A DNA stretch of 54,053 bases from Lachnospiraceae bacterium (lineage in GTDB: Bacteria > Bacillota > Clostridia > Lachnospirales > Lachnospiraceae), in assembly GCA_910575035.1 (NCBI GenBank), contig CAJTDL010000028.1, forward strand, positions 1-54,053, given 5' to 3'. The position numbers and the translations under genes are program-made. Positions 1-7,588 of this stretch are shown here, one piece after another; position 1 is the first letter of the stretch, and every line of letters begins with the position of its first letter. The notes below the pieces were generated by a model. The model saw nothing but the letters and a program-made list of their open reading frames with translations. It ran no database searches and had not been told where the DNA came from.

Positions 1-29
1 TTTGCTCCTTTGCAACTGCCATAAAAATA

Positions 30-77
30 CTCCTTTTCAGTAAGAATTGTCATATCTTAATTCTTACCAAAAAGGAG
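30..77. repeat. Long inverted repeat (hairpin) upstream of the EcoRI-like remnant
   Basis: Arms 30-48 and 59-77 are 19 bp each, pair with only two mismatches, and flank a 10-nt loop. A-rich sequence before and T-rich sequence after extend the symmetry. It could be a bidirectional terminator or the end of an inserted element, since homology to EcoRI stops just downstream of it. Confidence 0.6.
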
Positions 78-135
78 CCATTTTTAACCAAAGACACAAA
101 CTATTTTACACTACCTTCGTGAAATTGCTAACTAT

Positions 136-501
136 ATGTTGTCAGAGCCTTATTTTCCGTACATCTTGTTTTTAGAGGGTTCAAATTTTTTGACGCATAA
201 TATTACGATACAAAGACCTGACGGTAGTGATTATACATTGCATTATGATAATGGCACGCTGAACAGGCTTGATCGACTTACTGCTGCAAATTATGGCATG
301 AAAGTAAATACTAATCTGTGCAAAAATAAGTTCGTTCTTTGTAATAGCCGGACAATAATGTTACAAGCAGCTTCAATTTATACGCAGGGTGACGGCTGTC
401 ATTGGAAAAATAATGACATGATAAATGTTATGCTTGATATTGCGCGGACTTCTCTTAGTATGTTAGGCAATGTTCTGTTTAAGCAATTAACAGGAAAGTA
501 G
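136..501 (+). pseudogene. EcoRI-family type II restriction endonuclease, C-terminal fragment
   Basis: The 121 residues match, from memory, residues 157-277 of EcoRI, the GAATTC-cutting endonuclease. Shared stretches include FLEGSNFLT, NRLDRLTAANYGM, IMLQAASIYTQGDG and the final LTGK (LTSK in EcoRI). NRLDRL carries the equivalents of EcoRI Arg200 and Arg203, which take part in DNA recognition. Weak in-frame similarity (REIANYM) runs back to about 118, then is lost before a stop at 85-87. The N-terminal half with the catalytic Asp and the Glu-x-Lys pair is absent, so the product cannot cut DNA. No EcoRI methyltransferase gene is seen. The frame has no obvious ribosome binding site. I read it as the relic of a lost restriction-modification system. 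Confidence 0.85.
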
Positions 502-689
502 ATGTAGTAGCATAGAACGCAACTGCCGCATGGGAATGTGTTATTGCTTTTTATCTTTTGATATTGGTTTGTAGATTTAATGACAACTAGGCACAAAAAA
601 TTGAAGAATGCATAAGAGATTTTCGGAAACACTGGCATGAGAAACAGGAGTTTGGATTGCAGAGATGCCAGAGTATATGATACATTTAA

Positions 690-1262
690 ATGGAGATAAG
701 TTTTTGGATTCAAGGAAATAATAAAGAAAATGAAAATTTTATTTTGTGTAGTATTCATTTGGCTACAGATTTGCATGGCGGCTATAGTGAGGAAAGATTA
801 GTAAAAATACAGGAGATAATGCATGATATTAAGGAAACTGAATGTGAGATTAGAACACAAAAAACAATTATTATAGGAGATTTTAATGAGATGCCATATA
901 GTAAGGGATGCTTGAATGCAAATGGTTTTCATGGTCTACCTGTATTAAGTATTAAAGATAAATCTACAAGGAAAGTGAACAATATAGAGTATAGAAAATT
1001 TTACAATCCTATGTGGAATTTTATGGGAGACTTTATATATCCGCCTGGGACATATTTTTATAACCAGTCAAAACTTTATTCGCCAATGTGGTACATCTTA
1101 GACCAGGTAATTATGAGTAAGGATGTGTTGCCGTTATTTGTAAAAGAGAGCTTGAAGATAATAACATCTTGTGGTGGTATAGATCTTGCGAATGTTAAAG
1201 GACATCCTAATAAAAAAATCAGTGATCATTTTCCGATAATGTGCGAAATAAGGGATGAGTAA
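690..1262 (+). pseudogene. Endonuclease/exonuclease/phosphatase-fold protein, N-terminally truncated
   Basis: 190 residues with the middle and C-terminal signatures of the EEP (DNase I-like) superfamily. CSIHLATDLH matches the core strand, IIGDFNEMP is the metal/catalytic GDFN motif, and SDHFPIMCEI is the terminal SDH motif with the catalytic His. The first part of the fold, including the N-terminal Asn and metal-binding Glu, is missing. An in-frame stop (687-689) sits directly before the first ATG, and no good ribosome binding site is present. Family members are usually 250 residues or more. It is therefore probably a remnant, although the reading frame is clean. It lies among other broken genes at the end of a likely integrated element. 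Confidence 0.65.
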
Positions 1263-1282
1263 TTATTAAGTAGGGTAATGGA

Positions 1283-1797
1283 ATGAATAAAGGAACATTT
1301 ACTTTTGATCTATTAGATAAGTATCCGCCAGAAGTTGTTATTAGAAATATAATCCAACAAATTGAAGAAGCTACAAAGGATATGTTATTGGAAATATAGA
1401 ACAATATAATGAACCGATATATTCTTATACAAAAAATACGGGATTGTCTTCACTACAGACAGTTTTTGAACCAGTTAATGTAGATATACAAGCTGATTTG
1501 GGGGCACAAGGTGTAGAAAATTATAGATATGAAGTGTTCCTTACGGTAAAGGGATTGGAACATTATAGATATAGAATGATGTTTGTTGAATATGGGAGTG
1601 TAGCATATCCTGCAACAATTATAATGAACGAGGCATTAGCTATTGAGTATAGTAATAAAAGAAGTTTTATGTTTAAAGTTGGATCTATGAAAGATTTAGA
1701 AGATATGTTAGATACGATTATCAATTCTGAAACAATGGTTTCTCTCATTCAAAGTTTAATAAATGAATCATTAAGACAAGAAGCAAATATGGAGTAG
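1283..1797 (+). pseudogene. Hypothetical protein gene broken by a frameshift
   Basis: ATG 1283 opens a frame (MNKGTFTFDLLDKYPPEVV...) that stops at 1397-1399. The next frame, entered near 1378-1390, continues as YVIGNIEQYNEPIYSYT and runs without a stop to 1797. Joined, the product would be about 170 residues of soluble, acidic protein with no recognised domain. The two halves read as one protein because codon style and hydrophobic pattern are continuous, and the downstream part alone lacks an ATG and a ribosome binding site. A one-base change in the run near 1380 would explain it. A sequencing error or programmed frameshift is possible but less likely in this decayed setting. Confidence 0.5.
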
Positions 1798-1815
1798 TAA
1801 CGATGTGTTTTAAAA

Positions 1816-1848
1816 GATTTCTTGGTGCCAAAACGGTGCCAAGAAATC
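1816..1848. repeat. Palindrome near a putative attachment site
   Basis: Perfect 10-bp arms (1816-1825 and 1839-1848) flank a 13-nt centre that itself contains GGTGCC/GGTGCC copies. It lies about 60 bp before the tuf 3' fragment. Such symmetry is common at recombinase-binding ends of integrative elements, but no integrase is in the window, so this reading is inference. Confidence 0.4.
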
Positions 1849-1901
1849 ATGCAAATAAAAATACACTACATAAAAAAGTATAGAAAATACCACAAAAAAC
1901 G

Positions 1902-1967
1902 CTATTCAAATACCGTGAGGGTGGCAGGACTGTTGGATCTGGCCGTGTGGCTTCTATCATTGAGTAA
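1902..1967 (+). pseudogene. tuf: 3' end of an EF-Tu gene (putative att duplicate)
   Basis: Reading from 1914 gives REGGRTVGSGRVASIIE followed by a TAA stop. This is the conserved C-terminus of elongation factor Tu. Upstream the frame no longer resembles EF-Tu beyond about FKY, so only the last ~18 codons are present. The fragment is followed at once by a strong terminator (1990-2019), as expected for the natural end of tuf. A clean 3'-end fragment next to a cluster of foreign, broken genes is what site-specific integration into the 3' end of a gene leaves behind. The intact tuf would then lie to the left of the window. Confidence 0.8.
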
Positions 1968-1981
1968 TCAGTAAAAAGATA

Positions 1982-2033
1982 AATTTTATGGGGCTTTCCT
2001 AAAAAAGGAAAGCCCTTTTCGGACCCTAAAATT
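1982..2033 (+). terminator. Rho-independent terminator after the tuf 3' fragment
   Basis: GGGGCTTTCC (1990-1999) pairs with GGAAAGCCC, followed by TTTT. Flanking AAATTTTA and TAAAATTT extend the symmetry further. It is probably the native tuf terminator. Confidence 0.85.
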
Positions 2034-2100
2034 TATGACATAATGGTTTTTGTAAATACGTATCCGAGTTTTAGTATTTTTACACAAACCGCTGCAGGCG

Positions 2101-2125
2101 AAGAATCCCGCTTTGCAGGATTCTT
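2101..2125 (-). terminator. Hairpin after the LysR gene, candidate terminator
   Basis: AAGAATCC (2101-2108) pairs with GGATTCTT (2118-2125) around a 9-nt loop, about 35 bp past the end of the minus-strand LysR gene. The T-tract on the minus strand is weak. Confidence 0.45.
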
Positions 2126-2158
2126 ACCTGTATATTTTCTGAAAGACACACAGCCTTA

Positions 2159-3043
2159 TCAGGAGGAAAAATCGTGTTTGATTTCATTTAAAAACAAATC
2201 GGAAGCTGCAGAAAGCATTTGGTATTTTTTCCAGACAAAAGCCATGCCTAATTCAACTTTTGGATTTAACGGAATAAACCGCAGGCTGCTGTTTCCTGTC
2301 GTGTTGATAATGCCGTCTATGGTAAGGGCGTTGCCAATCCCGGCTTCTACCATAAGGGAGGCATTATAGATTAAATTGTAGGAAGCCGCGTAATTAAGAT
2401 TATTGATATCTGTTCCAAGCCAGCTCGACAATACAGCGTGGTTATAGTTTTTGCGCATGGACGAAAGCAGGGTCATTTTTTTCAGATTTTCGGGCGTTAC
2501 GGTGTCCAGGCTGGCATAAGGGCTGTCCTTTCTTGTCAGTATGCCCATGATATCTTTTACAGGAACGGGGATATAATTGTATTTTTCTTTGTCTGCGGGT
2601 TCAAACAGAAGTCCGAAATCCAATAGTCCCCGGTTCAGGCGTTCAGTCACGTCATCTGCGTTGCCGCTGTAGATATGGAATTGAATTGTTGGATGGCGGT
2701 GCCGGATCCGTCTGATGGTATTGGCAATCAGGCTCATGGCTTTGGTTTCCCCTGCTCCAACGTGAATTTCCCCATAAACTGTTTCATCTGTGCTTTGGAA
2801 TTCTGTTTCGGTCCGTTCTATGAGTGAAACAATTTCTTCTGCGCGCATTCTTAGGTGCATGCCGTCTTCTGTGAGCAATGTTTTCCGGTTTGTGCGTATG
2901 AATAGCTGTTTTCCAAGTTCCCGTTCTAAATCCAGCATCTGGCGGGAGAGCGCAGATTGCGAGACATGCAGCATGTTTGCCGCAGCGGTCATATTTCCCT
3001 CTCTTGCGATGGCAAGAAAATATTTCAGCGTTCTGATTTCCAT
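2159..3043 (-). CDS. LysR-family transcriptional regulator
   Basis: 294 residues, the usual LysR length. The N-terminus MEIRTLKYFLAIAREGNMT continues into the winged helix-turn-helix (AAANMLHVSQSALSRQM) typical of the family. The remainder is the periplasmic-binding-protein-like effector domain, with the common stretch around GLLDFGLLFEP. I place the start at 3043 and not at the longer 3121 frame, because ATG 3043 has an AAAGGAG ribosome site at normal spacing and matches the family N-terminus. The gene is divergent from the cupin/decarboxylase/MATE operon, the classic layout for a LysR regulator and its target. The effector is unknown. A palindrome at 3144-3163 between the two is a candidate operator. 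Confidence 0.93.
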   Translation of the reverse strand: MEIRTLKYFLAIAREGNMTAAANMLHVSQSALSRQMLDLERELGKQLFIRTNRKTLLTEDGMHLRMRAEEIVSLIERTETEFQSTDETVYGEIHVGAGETKAMSLIANTIRRIRHRHPTIQFHIYSGNADDVTERLNRGLLDFGLLFEPADKEKYNYIPVPVKDIMGILTRKDSPYASLDTVTPENLKKMTLLSSMRKNYNHAVLSSWLGTDINNLNYAASYNLIYNASLMVEAGIGNALTIDGIINTTGNSSLRFIPLNPKVELGMAFVWKKYQMLSAASDLFLNEIKHDFSS

Positions 3044-3143
3044 TCTGAAAACTCCTTTATTGTCAGAGTGTGATGGATGACTGCTGTCTGTGCCAGGCAC
3101 AGCGCTTTGCAGTATCTGCATACAGGTACATCATACTCTGTTC

Positions 3144-3163
3144 AGGCACAAATTACAATGCCT
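3144..3163. promoter_or_regulatory. Candidate LysR operator
   Basis: The inverted repeat AGGCA-N10-TGCCT lies in the divergent intergenic region, 33 bp upstream of the -35 box of the rightward operon. Position and symmetry suit a LysR activator site. There is no direct proof. Confidence 0.35.
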
Positions 3164-3195
3164 AAAACTCATAGCAAAGTATGCAAAATAAATAT

Positions 3196-3224
3196 TTTAC
3201 ATTTCAAAAAGGCGGGCGTATAGT
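3196..3224 (+). promoter_or_regulatory. Sigma-A promoter of the cupin/CMD/MATE operon
   Basis: TTTACA (3196-3201), a 17-bp spacer and TATAGT (3219-3224). It lies inside the longer possible ATG frame beginning at 3181, which supports translation starting instead at GTG 3259. Confidence 0.6.
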
Positions 3225-3258
3225 ATATGTAGGAATCAGAAAGCCGGGAGGTGGCAAG

Positions 3259-3483
3259 GTGGAAACTGAAAAAATAGGTGATCTGGTACTCCAAAATCTA
3301 AAAGATGCAGGATGTCCGGGAGAAATAATCTGTGCATTTGCAGATGCCGAAGATATGAGGCAGCGGTTGGCAGTTTTGACGGTTCACCGCAAAAAACTGC
3401 TGGAGGGCATTCATGCGGAACAGAAAAAGCTGGACTGCCTGGACTATCTGATCTTTAAAATGAGGAAAGAAATGATAAGCTGA
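3259..3483 (+). CDS. Small coiled-coil protein resembling a MerR-family C-terminal tail
   Basis: 74 residues from GTG 3259, which has GGGAGG at 3246-3251. The ATG at 3181 has no ribosome site and a promoter overlaps it. The helix around LTVHRKKLLEGI and LDCLDYLIFKMR resembles the dimerisation coiled coil that ends MerR-type regulators. No helix-turn-helix is present, so it is either a regulator that has lost its DNA-binding half or a distinct small protein. It is first in the operon, 14 bp before the cupin gene, and could act with the divergent LysR regulator. Function unknown. Confidence 0.6.
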   Translation: METEKIGDLVLQNLKDAGCPGEIICAFADAEDMRQRLAVLTVHRKKLLEGIHAEQKKLDCLDYLIFKMRKEMIS

Positions 3484-3497
3484 AAGGAGTTTTTGAG

Positions 3498-3908
3498 ATG
3501 GAAAAGAAAGAGTTAAGCGTATTTGCAGCAGGAGGAACAAACGATGCTTTTGCACAGTATTTTGTTGGGCAAAGCTATCTGAACATGCTCTCCATGGAGC
3601 AGGTCGTAATTGGCAATGTGACCTTTGAGCCGGGATGCCGGAATAACTGGCATATCCATCAGGCAAAGAAAGGCGGCGGACAGATCCTGCTTGTAACCGC
3701 GGGGCGCGGTTATTACCAGGAATGGGGGAAAGAAGCCAGGGAGCTTCATCCGGGCGATGTGGTCAATATCCCGTCCGGCGTAAAGCACTGGCATGGAGCC
3801 GCGCCAAATGAATGGTTCCAGCATCTTGCCATTGAAGTCCCCGGTGAAGAGTGTAAAACCGAATGGTGTGAGCCAGTTTCGGATGAGGCATATGAGAAAT
3901 TGAAATAG
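3498..3908 (+). CDS. Cupin-domain protein
   Basis: 136 residues forming one cupin beta-barrel. The first motif is visible in NNWHIHQAKKGGGQILLV (His-x-His metal ligands) and the second in PGDVVNIPSGVKHWHGA (distal His). Small cupins of this type often sit beside carboxymuconolactone decarboxylase-like proteins, as here. They are annotated as quercetin- or aromatic-acid-related, though the substrate is seldom known. An AAAGGAG ribosome site lies just before ATG 3498. No signal peptide is seen, so it is cytoplasmic. Substrate and reaction cannot be told from the sequence. Confidence 0.9.
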   Translation: MEKKELSVFAAGGTNDAFAQYFVGQSYLNMLSMEQVVIGNVTFEPGCRNNWHIHQAKKGGGQILLVTAGRGYYQEWGKEARELHPGDVVNIPSGVKHWHGAAPNEWFQHLAIEVPGEECKTEWCEPVSDEAYEKLK

Positions 3909-4095
3909 CAGGCATGATTGGCAATTATACCGACTGAACCGCGCAGACGAATATTTTGGCTCTTGCGGCGGAAAAATCTGGCGGTCATTATGCCGTCTGG
4001 CGATAACTCTTTTTATGTGAATTCCCCGATTCTAAACAATCATTATGGGGAATTTATCAGGAAGGAACTGGTTTATGTTACGAGGAGGATGCGGA

Positions 4096-4782
4096 ATGAA
4101 AAATTTTGATAAAACATTTACGGATATTCAGGAAAATTTTCTTTTGGGTCAGATTGCTGAGTTTGGCTTAAAAGATGCGAAAACAAATGCGCTGATTGGC
4201 CTTGCATGCCTGACGGCTGTCCAGACTATGGGAGAAATTCCCGGAAAGGTGAAAGAAGCAGTCCAAGCCGGCGCATCGGTTACGGAAATAAAAGAAACGG
4301 TGTACCAGACGGCTCCCTATATCGGATTTTCCCGTGTAAAGGAAGCCCTGGCCGTGATCAATGCGGAACTGGAGGAGGAAGGCATGGATCCGGAGGAGGA
4401 AGATCAGGGTACGGTGACTGCTGATATGCGGCTGGAAAAGGGGCTGGCCGTGCAGGTACAGATTTTTGGAGAGGCCATCTATGCAATGCGGGCCGATGCG
4501 CCCGCAGAAACAAAACATATACAGGACTGTCTTTCGGCAAACTGTTTCGGCGATTATTACACGAGAGGAACTCTTGGTCTTGACATGAGAGAGCTGATTA
4601 CATTTACCGCTATCTGTTCGATCGGAGGATGCGAGCCACAGGCAAAAGCGCATGCAGCGGCCAATCTGAGCGTCGGCAATACGAAGCAGACCTTGATTGA
4701 AGCCATTACATCCTGCCTGCCTTATATTGGATATCCAAGAAGCCTGAATGCATTGAACTGTATCAATGAGGCCTGCAGATAG
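4096..4782 (+). CDS. Carboxymuconolactone decarboxylase (CMD)-family protein, two CMD domains
   Basis: 228 residues with two tandem AhpD/CMD-like helical domains. The repeated ends are TAPYIGFSRVKEALAVIN and CLPYIGYPRSLNALNCIN. Neither domain has the CxxC redox pair of AhpD, so a peroxidase role is unlikely; two-domain members like this usually follow a cupin gene. ATG 4096 is chosen because GAGGAGG at 4082-4088 is ideally spaced; upstream in-frame starts have nothing comparable. The 187-bp gap from the cupin gene contains a short AATTCCCC/GGGGAATT hairpin. Probably part of an aromatic or quinone detoxification operon with the downstream efflux pump, which is inference. Confidence 0.9.
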   Translation: MKNFDKTFTDIQENFLLGQIAEFGLKDAKTNALIGLACLTAVQTMGEIPGKVKEAVQAGASVTEIKETVYQTAPYIGFSRVKEALAVINAELEEEGMDPEEEDQGTVTADMRLEKGLAVQVQIFGEAIYAMRADAPAETKHIQDCLSANCFGDYYTRGTLGLDMRELITFTAICSIGGCEPQAKAHAAANLSVGNTKQTLIEAITSCLPYIGYPRSLNALNCINEACR

Positions 4783-4802
4783 CCGGATGGGAGGGAAACG
4801 GT

Positions 4803-6176
4803 TTGTTGGATAGGCTTAACAGGAACGAATCCCCATCAGGCGCAGGACAGTTATTCAGCAATCGGGCGTTGAAAGAACTGATCGTTCCCTTGTTTGGGGA
4901 GCAGCTTCTGCTTCTGCTGGTTGGCCTGGCGGATACGCTGGTCATCAGCTATGCTGGAGAGGCAGCGGTTTCCGGCGTTTCGCTGGTCAATCAGTTTAAC
5001 ATGGTATTTATTTTTTTGTTTACAGCCCTGGCCGCTGGGGGCGCTGTCGTAATCAGCCGGTATATCGGCAGGAAGGATGAGGCGCAGGCGGGCGAGTCCT
5101 CCAGCCAGCTGCTGATGTTTTCAGCGGTATGTTCCATTATGTTTATGGCTGCAATCCTGCTTTTTAACCGCCCGCTGCTGCGTTTTTTGTTTGGGAAAGT
5201 GGAAGATGGCGTCATGGAGGCCTGCATGGCCTATCTGCGCATTTCGGCATATTCTTATCCGGCATTGGCCGTATATAATGCTGGCGCGGCTCTCTGCCGC
5301 AGTGTGGGAAAAACAAGGGTGACCATGTATATCTCTGTCGTGGCAAATATCCTCAACGTTTTAGGGAATGTTATCGGCGTGTTCTGGCTCCATGCAGGGG
5401 TAGCGGGCGTGGCATATCCGTCCCTTATATCCAGGCTGTTTTCCGCCATAGTTATCACATGGTTCTGCTTTGGAAAAAAGCATGGTGTCCGTTACCATGC
5501 CGGATGGATTTTTCAGTGGAACAGAAAGCTGCTAAGGCGGATCCTGGGTATAGCCATTCCAAATGGCGTGGAAAGCGGTAGTTTCCAGCTTGTAAAAGCC
5601 GCGCTCAGCAGTATCGTGGCGTTGTTTGGCACTTACCAGATTGCGGCAAACGGCGTGGCGCAGAGCATCTGGTCATTGGCGGCTATGTGCGGGACGGTTA
5701 TGGGAACCGTATTCATCACGGTAATCGGCCAGTGTATGGGAGCCGGAGATATCCCGGCTGCGGAATATTACTTCTGCAAAATGATGCGGCTTACGATTCT
5801 GCTGTCCACTGTCTGGAATGCCATGGTCTTAGCACTGACGCCGGTGTTCCTCCGGCTGTATGCGTTGGAATCCCAGACGGCGGAACTGGTAATCTGGCTT
5901 GTCGTTATCCATAATGTTTTGAATGCGGTGCTGTTCCCTTGTTCCGGGGCGCTTGGGAATGGGCTCCGCGCAACTGGCGACGTGAAGTTTACAATGGTTG
6001 TTGCGGTTTCCTCGACCATAGGCATACGGTTTCTTTTTTCCTATTTGTTTGGCGTTGTTTTGCATATGGGCGTGATGGGGATTGCCATAGCCATGTGCCT
6101 TGACTGGCTGATCCGCGCCGTGCTTTACTACGGACGGTTAAAATCCGGCAGGTGGAAAAACTTTCAGGTGATATAG
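4803..6176 (+). CDS. MATE-family multidrug/sodium efflux transporter
   Basis: 457 residues with about twelve hydrophobic segments and the two-fold MATE layout. Typical stretches are LVGLADTLVISYAGEAAVSG near the start and the second-half counterpart around GTYQIAANGVAQSIWSL. The frame begins at TTG 4803 after GGGAGGG (4790-4796), 20 bp behind the CMD gene, so it is translationally part of the same operon. MATE pumps export cationic or aromatic compounds using Na+ or H+ gradients. Here the probable role is to export the molecule sensed by LysR and handled by the cupin and CMD proteins. The substrate is not predictable. Confidence 0.93.
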   Translation: MLDRLNRNESPSGAGQLFSNRALKELIVPLFGEQLLLLLVGLADTLVISYAGEAAVSGVSLVNQFNMVFIFLFTALAAGGAVVISRYIGRKDEAQAGESSSQLLMFSAVCSIMFMAAILLFNRPLLRFLFGKVEDGVMEACMAYLRISAYSYPALAVYNAGAALCRSVGKTRVTMYISVVANILNVLGNVIGVFWLHAGVAGVAYPSLISRLFSAIVITWFCFGKKHGVRYHAGWIFQWNRKLLRRILGIAIPNGVESGSFQLVKAALSSIVALFGTYQIAANGVAQSIWSLAAMCGTVMGTVFITVIGQCMGAGDIPAAEYYFCKMMRLTILLSTVWNAMVLALTPVFLRLYALESQTAELVIWLVVIHNVLNAVLFPCSGALGNGLRATGDVKFTMVVAVSSTIGIRFLFSYLFGVVLHMGVMGIAIAMCLDWLIRAVLYYGRLKSGRWKNFQVI

Positions 6177-6239
6177 GAGGAAATCTGCAAAGTGACTGTG
6201 AAGAAAAAGGCCAGGGTGAAATAGGGAAAGGAGTAGAGG

Positions 6240-6881
6240 ATGAAACTATTAGTTACTGGATTTGATCCGTTTGGAGGGGAGCCGATTAATCCTGCAATTG
6301 AAACGGTTAAAAGATTGCCTGATATCATTGCAGGTGCAGAAATTATCAAGTTAGAGATTCCTACAGTTTGTCATAAATCTCTTTGTGTGATTGATGAAGC
6401 GATTGCAAAATATGATCCAGATGTGGTGCTGTCTATCGGACAGGCTGGTGGAAGGCCGGATATTACCGTTGAGCGTGTCGGAATCAATGTAGACGACTGC
6501 CATATTCCGGACAATGATGGAAATCAGATTATTGATGAACCGATTTATCAGGATGGGCCGGATGCCTATTTTGTAACGGTGCCAATTAAGGCTATGGTAC
6601 AGCGGATTCAGAGCAGAAATATTCCGGCTTCTGTTTCTAATACAGCTGGTACTTTTGTATGCAATCATGTGACTTATGGCGTTTGTCATCTGATTGCTAG
6701 GAAATATCAGGGAAAACGAAGCGGATTTATTCACATTCCATATTTACCGCAGCAGGTAATGGATAAAAAGAATATGCCATCTATGTCACAAGATCTGATG
6801 GTGAAGGCGATTGAGGCTGCTATCGAGGCAATTGTAGATACGGCTGAGGATATTAAAATGATGGGCGGTGCGACGCACTGA
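6240..6881 (+). CDS. pcp: Pyrrolidone-carboxylate (pyroglutamyl) peptidase
   Basis: 213 residues, the family length. It removes N-terminal pyroglutamate from peptides in the cytoplasm. The catalytic triad is visible: Glu in the [16 protein letters not shown] region, Cys in [13 protein letters not shown] and His in [13 protein letters not shown]. The N-terminus [16 protein letters not shown] is a family signature. A GGAAAGGAG-like site precedes ATG 6240. Its TGA overlaps the ATG of a gamma-glutamylcyclotransferase-like gene that is now truncated. The two would have formed a pyroglutamate (5-oxoproline) pair. Confidence 0.96.
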   Translation: MKLLVTGFDPFGGEPINPAIETVKRLPDIIAGAEIIKLEIPTVCHKSLCVIDEAIAKYDPDVVLSIGQAGGRPDITVERVGINVDDCHIPDNDGNQIIDEPIYQDGPDAYFVTVPIKAMVQRIQSRNIPASVSNTAGTFVCNHVTYGVCHLIARKYQGKRSGFIHIPYLPQQVMDKKNMPSMSQDLMVKAIEAAIEAIVDTAEDIKMMGGATH

Positions 6882-6928
6882 TGAAAAAGATGTTTGTGTA
6901 TGGAACCCTGCGCTTTCCTGAACCATGA
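6881..6928 (+). pseudogene. Gamma-glutamylcyclotransferase (AIG2-like) 5' fragment cut by IS200
   Basis: ATG 6881 overlaps the pcp stop and encodes [11 protein letters not shown], the start of the AIG2/gamma-glutamylcyclotransferase family, whose YGTLR loop binds substrate. After 15 codons the frame runs into the IS200-type element. I could not find the rest of the gene beyond the element's right end (about 7600). The insertion therefore coincided with a deletion, or the 3' part has been lost since. Confidence 0.6.
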
Positions 6929-6943
6929 ATGAAGTCACCAATC

Positions 6944-6960
6944 CCCCAGCTATGCTGGGG
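6944..6960. repeat. IS200 left-end subterminal hairpin
   Basis: A perfect 7-bp palindrome with a 3-nt loop. In IS200/IS605 elements such hairpins are the strand-specific recognition sites of TnpA. Confidence 0.75.
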
Positions 6961-7000
6961 AGAATAGAGTAAGCTGTAGCGGAAAGGATGGCATTTAAAA

Positions 7001-7055
7001 GCCTCCTATGTTAATATGAGAAAGGTGTCGCAAGCCAATCTCAAGAATAGGAGGC
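7001..7055 (+). promoter_or_regulatory. Shine-Dalgarno-sequestering stem in the tnpA leader
   Basis: GCCTCCTAT (7001-7009) is perfectly complementary to ATAGGAGGC (7047-7055), and the latter contains the AGGAGG ribosome site of tnpA. Translational repression by a 5'-leader stem is known for IS200 tnpA, and this element keeps that architecture. Confidence 0.7.
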
Positions 7056-7062
7056 GGTCCAA

Positions 7063-7491
7063 ATAGACAGTAAAAGTTTATCACATACGAGATGGAAATG
7101 CCAGTACCATATTGTATTTATACCAAAATATCGGAAGAAAAAATTATTTGGCCAGTTGAAGCGTGATGTACGGGAGATATTAATTACACTTTGCAAGTAC
7201 AAAGGGGTAGAGATTATAGAAGGTGCAGTGTGTGCCGACCATGTACATATGTGTGTGAGTATTCCACCCAAAATCAGTGTTTGCGTTTTTATGGGATACC
7301 TAAAAGGGAAGAGTACGCTAATGATCCATGACAGGCATCCAGAGCAGCAGAGTAAATGGAATAAGTCATTCTGGGCAAGGGGTTATTATGTGTCAACAGT
7401 AGGGAATGTGACAGAGGATGCCATAAAGAATTATATTAGGGAACAGTCAGAAGAGTCCCAGAGGGAAGAAAGCAGGGAAGGCGCTTTTTAG
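7063..7491 (+). pseudogene. tnpA: IS200-type transposase TnpA with ATA in place of the start codon
   Basis: The reading frame gives 142 residues, full length for IS200 TnpA. DSKSLSHTRWKCQYHIVF is the family N-terminus, HVH in CADHVHMCV is the HUH metal motif, and Tyr in KNYIREQ is the nucleophile. The codon 8 bp after AGGAGG is ATA (7063-7065). A stop lies in frame just upstream (7048-7050), and the only later candidate is a TTG at 7156, which would remove 31 N-terminal residues. Catalytic residues are intact, so the copy may be silenced at initiation only, or expressed very weakly. Confirmed activity would need complementation in trans. Confidence 0.75.
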
Positions 7492-7565
7492 CGGCAGCAA
7501 GTAATCTATGCTTGCGACACCCGCCTTTCAGGCGAGCAGTAACAGAGCCCTTGGGGGCGTTTTTC

Positions 7566-7588
7566 AACCCCCCACTTGAAGTGGGGGT
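7566..7588. repeat. IS200 right-end hairpin
   Basis: AACCCCCCACTT-GA-AGTGGGGGTT type stem immediately before the right end. This matches the right-end structures of IS200-group elements in Firmicutes. Confidence 0.7.

Noticed and set aside
3918-4109. 63-residue frame between the cupin and CMD genes
   Set aside because: No ribosome site or similarity, and it overlaps the CMD start region.
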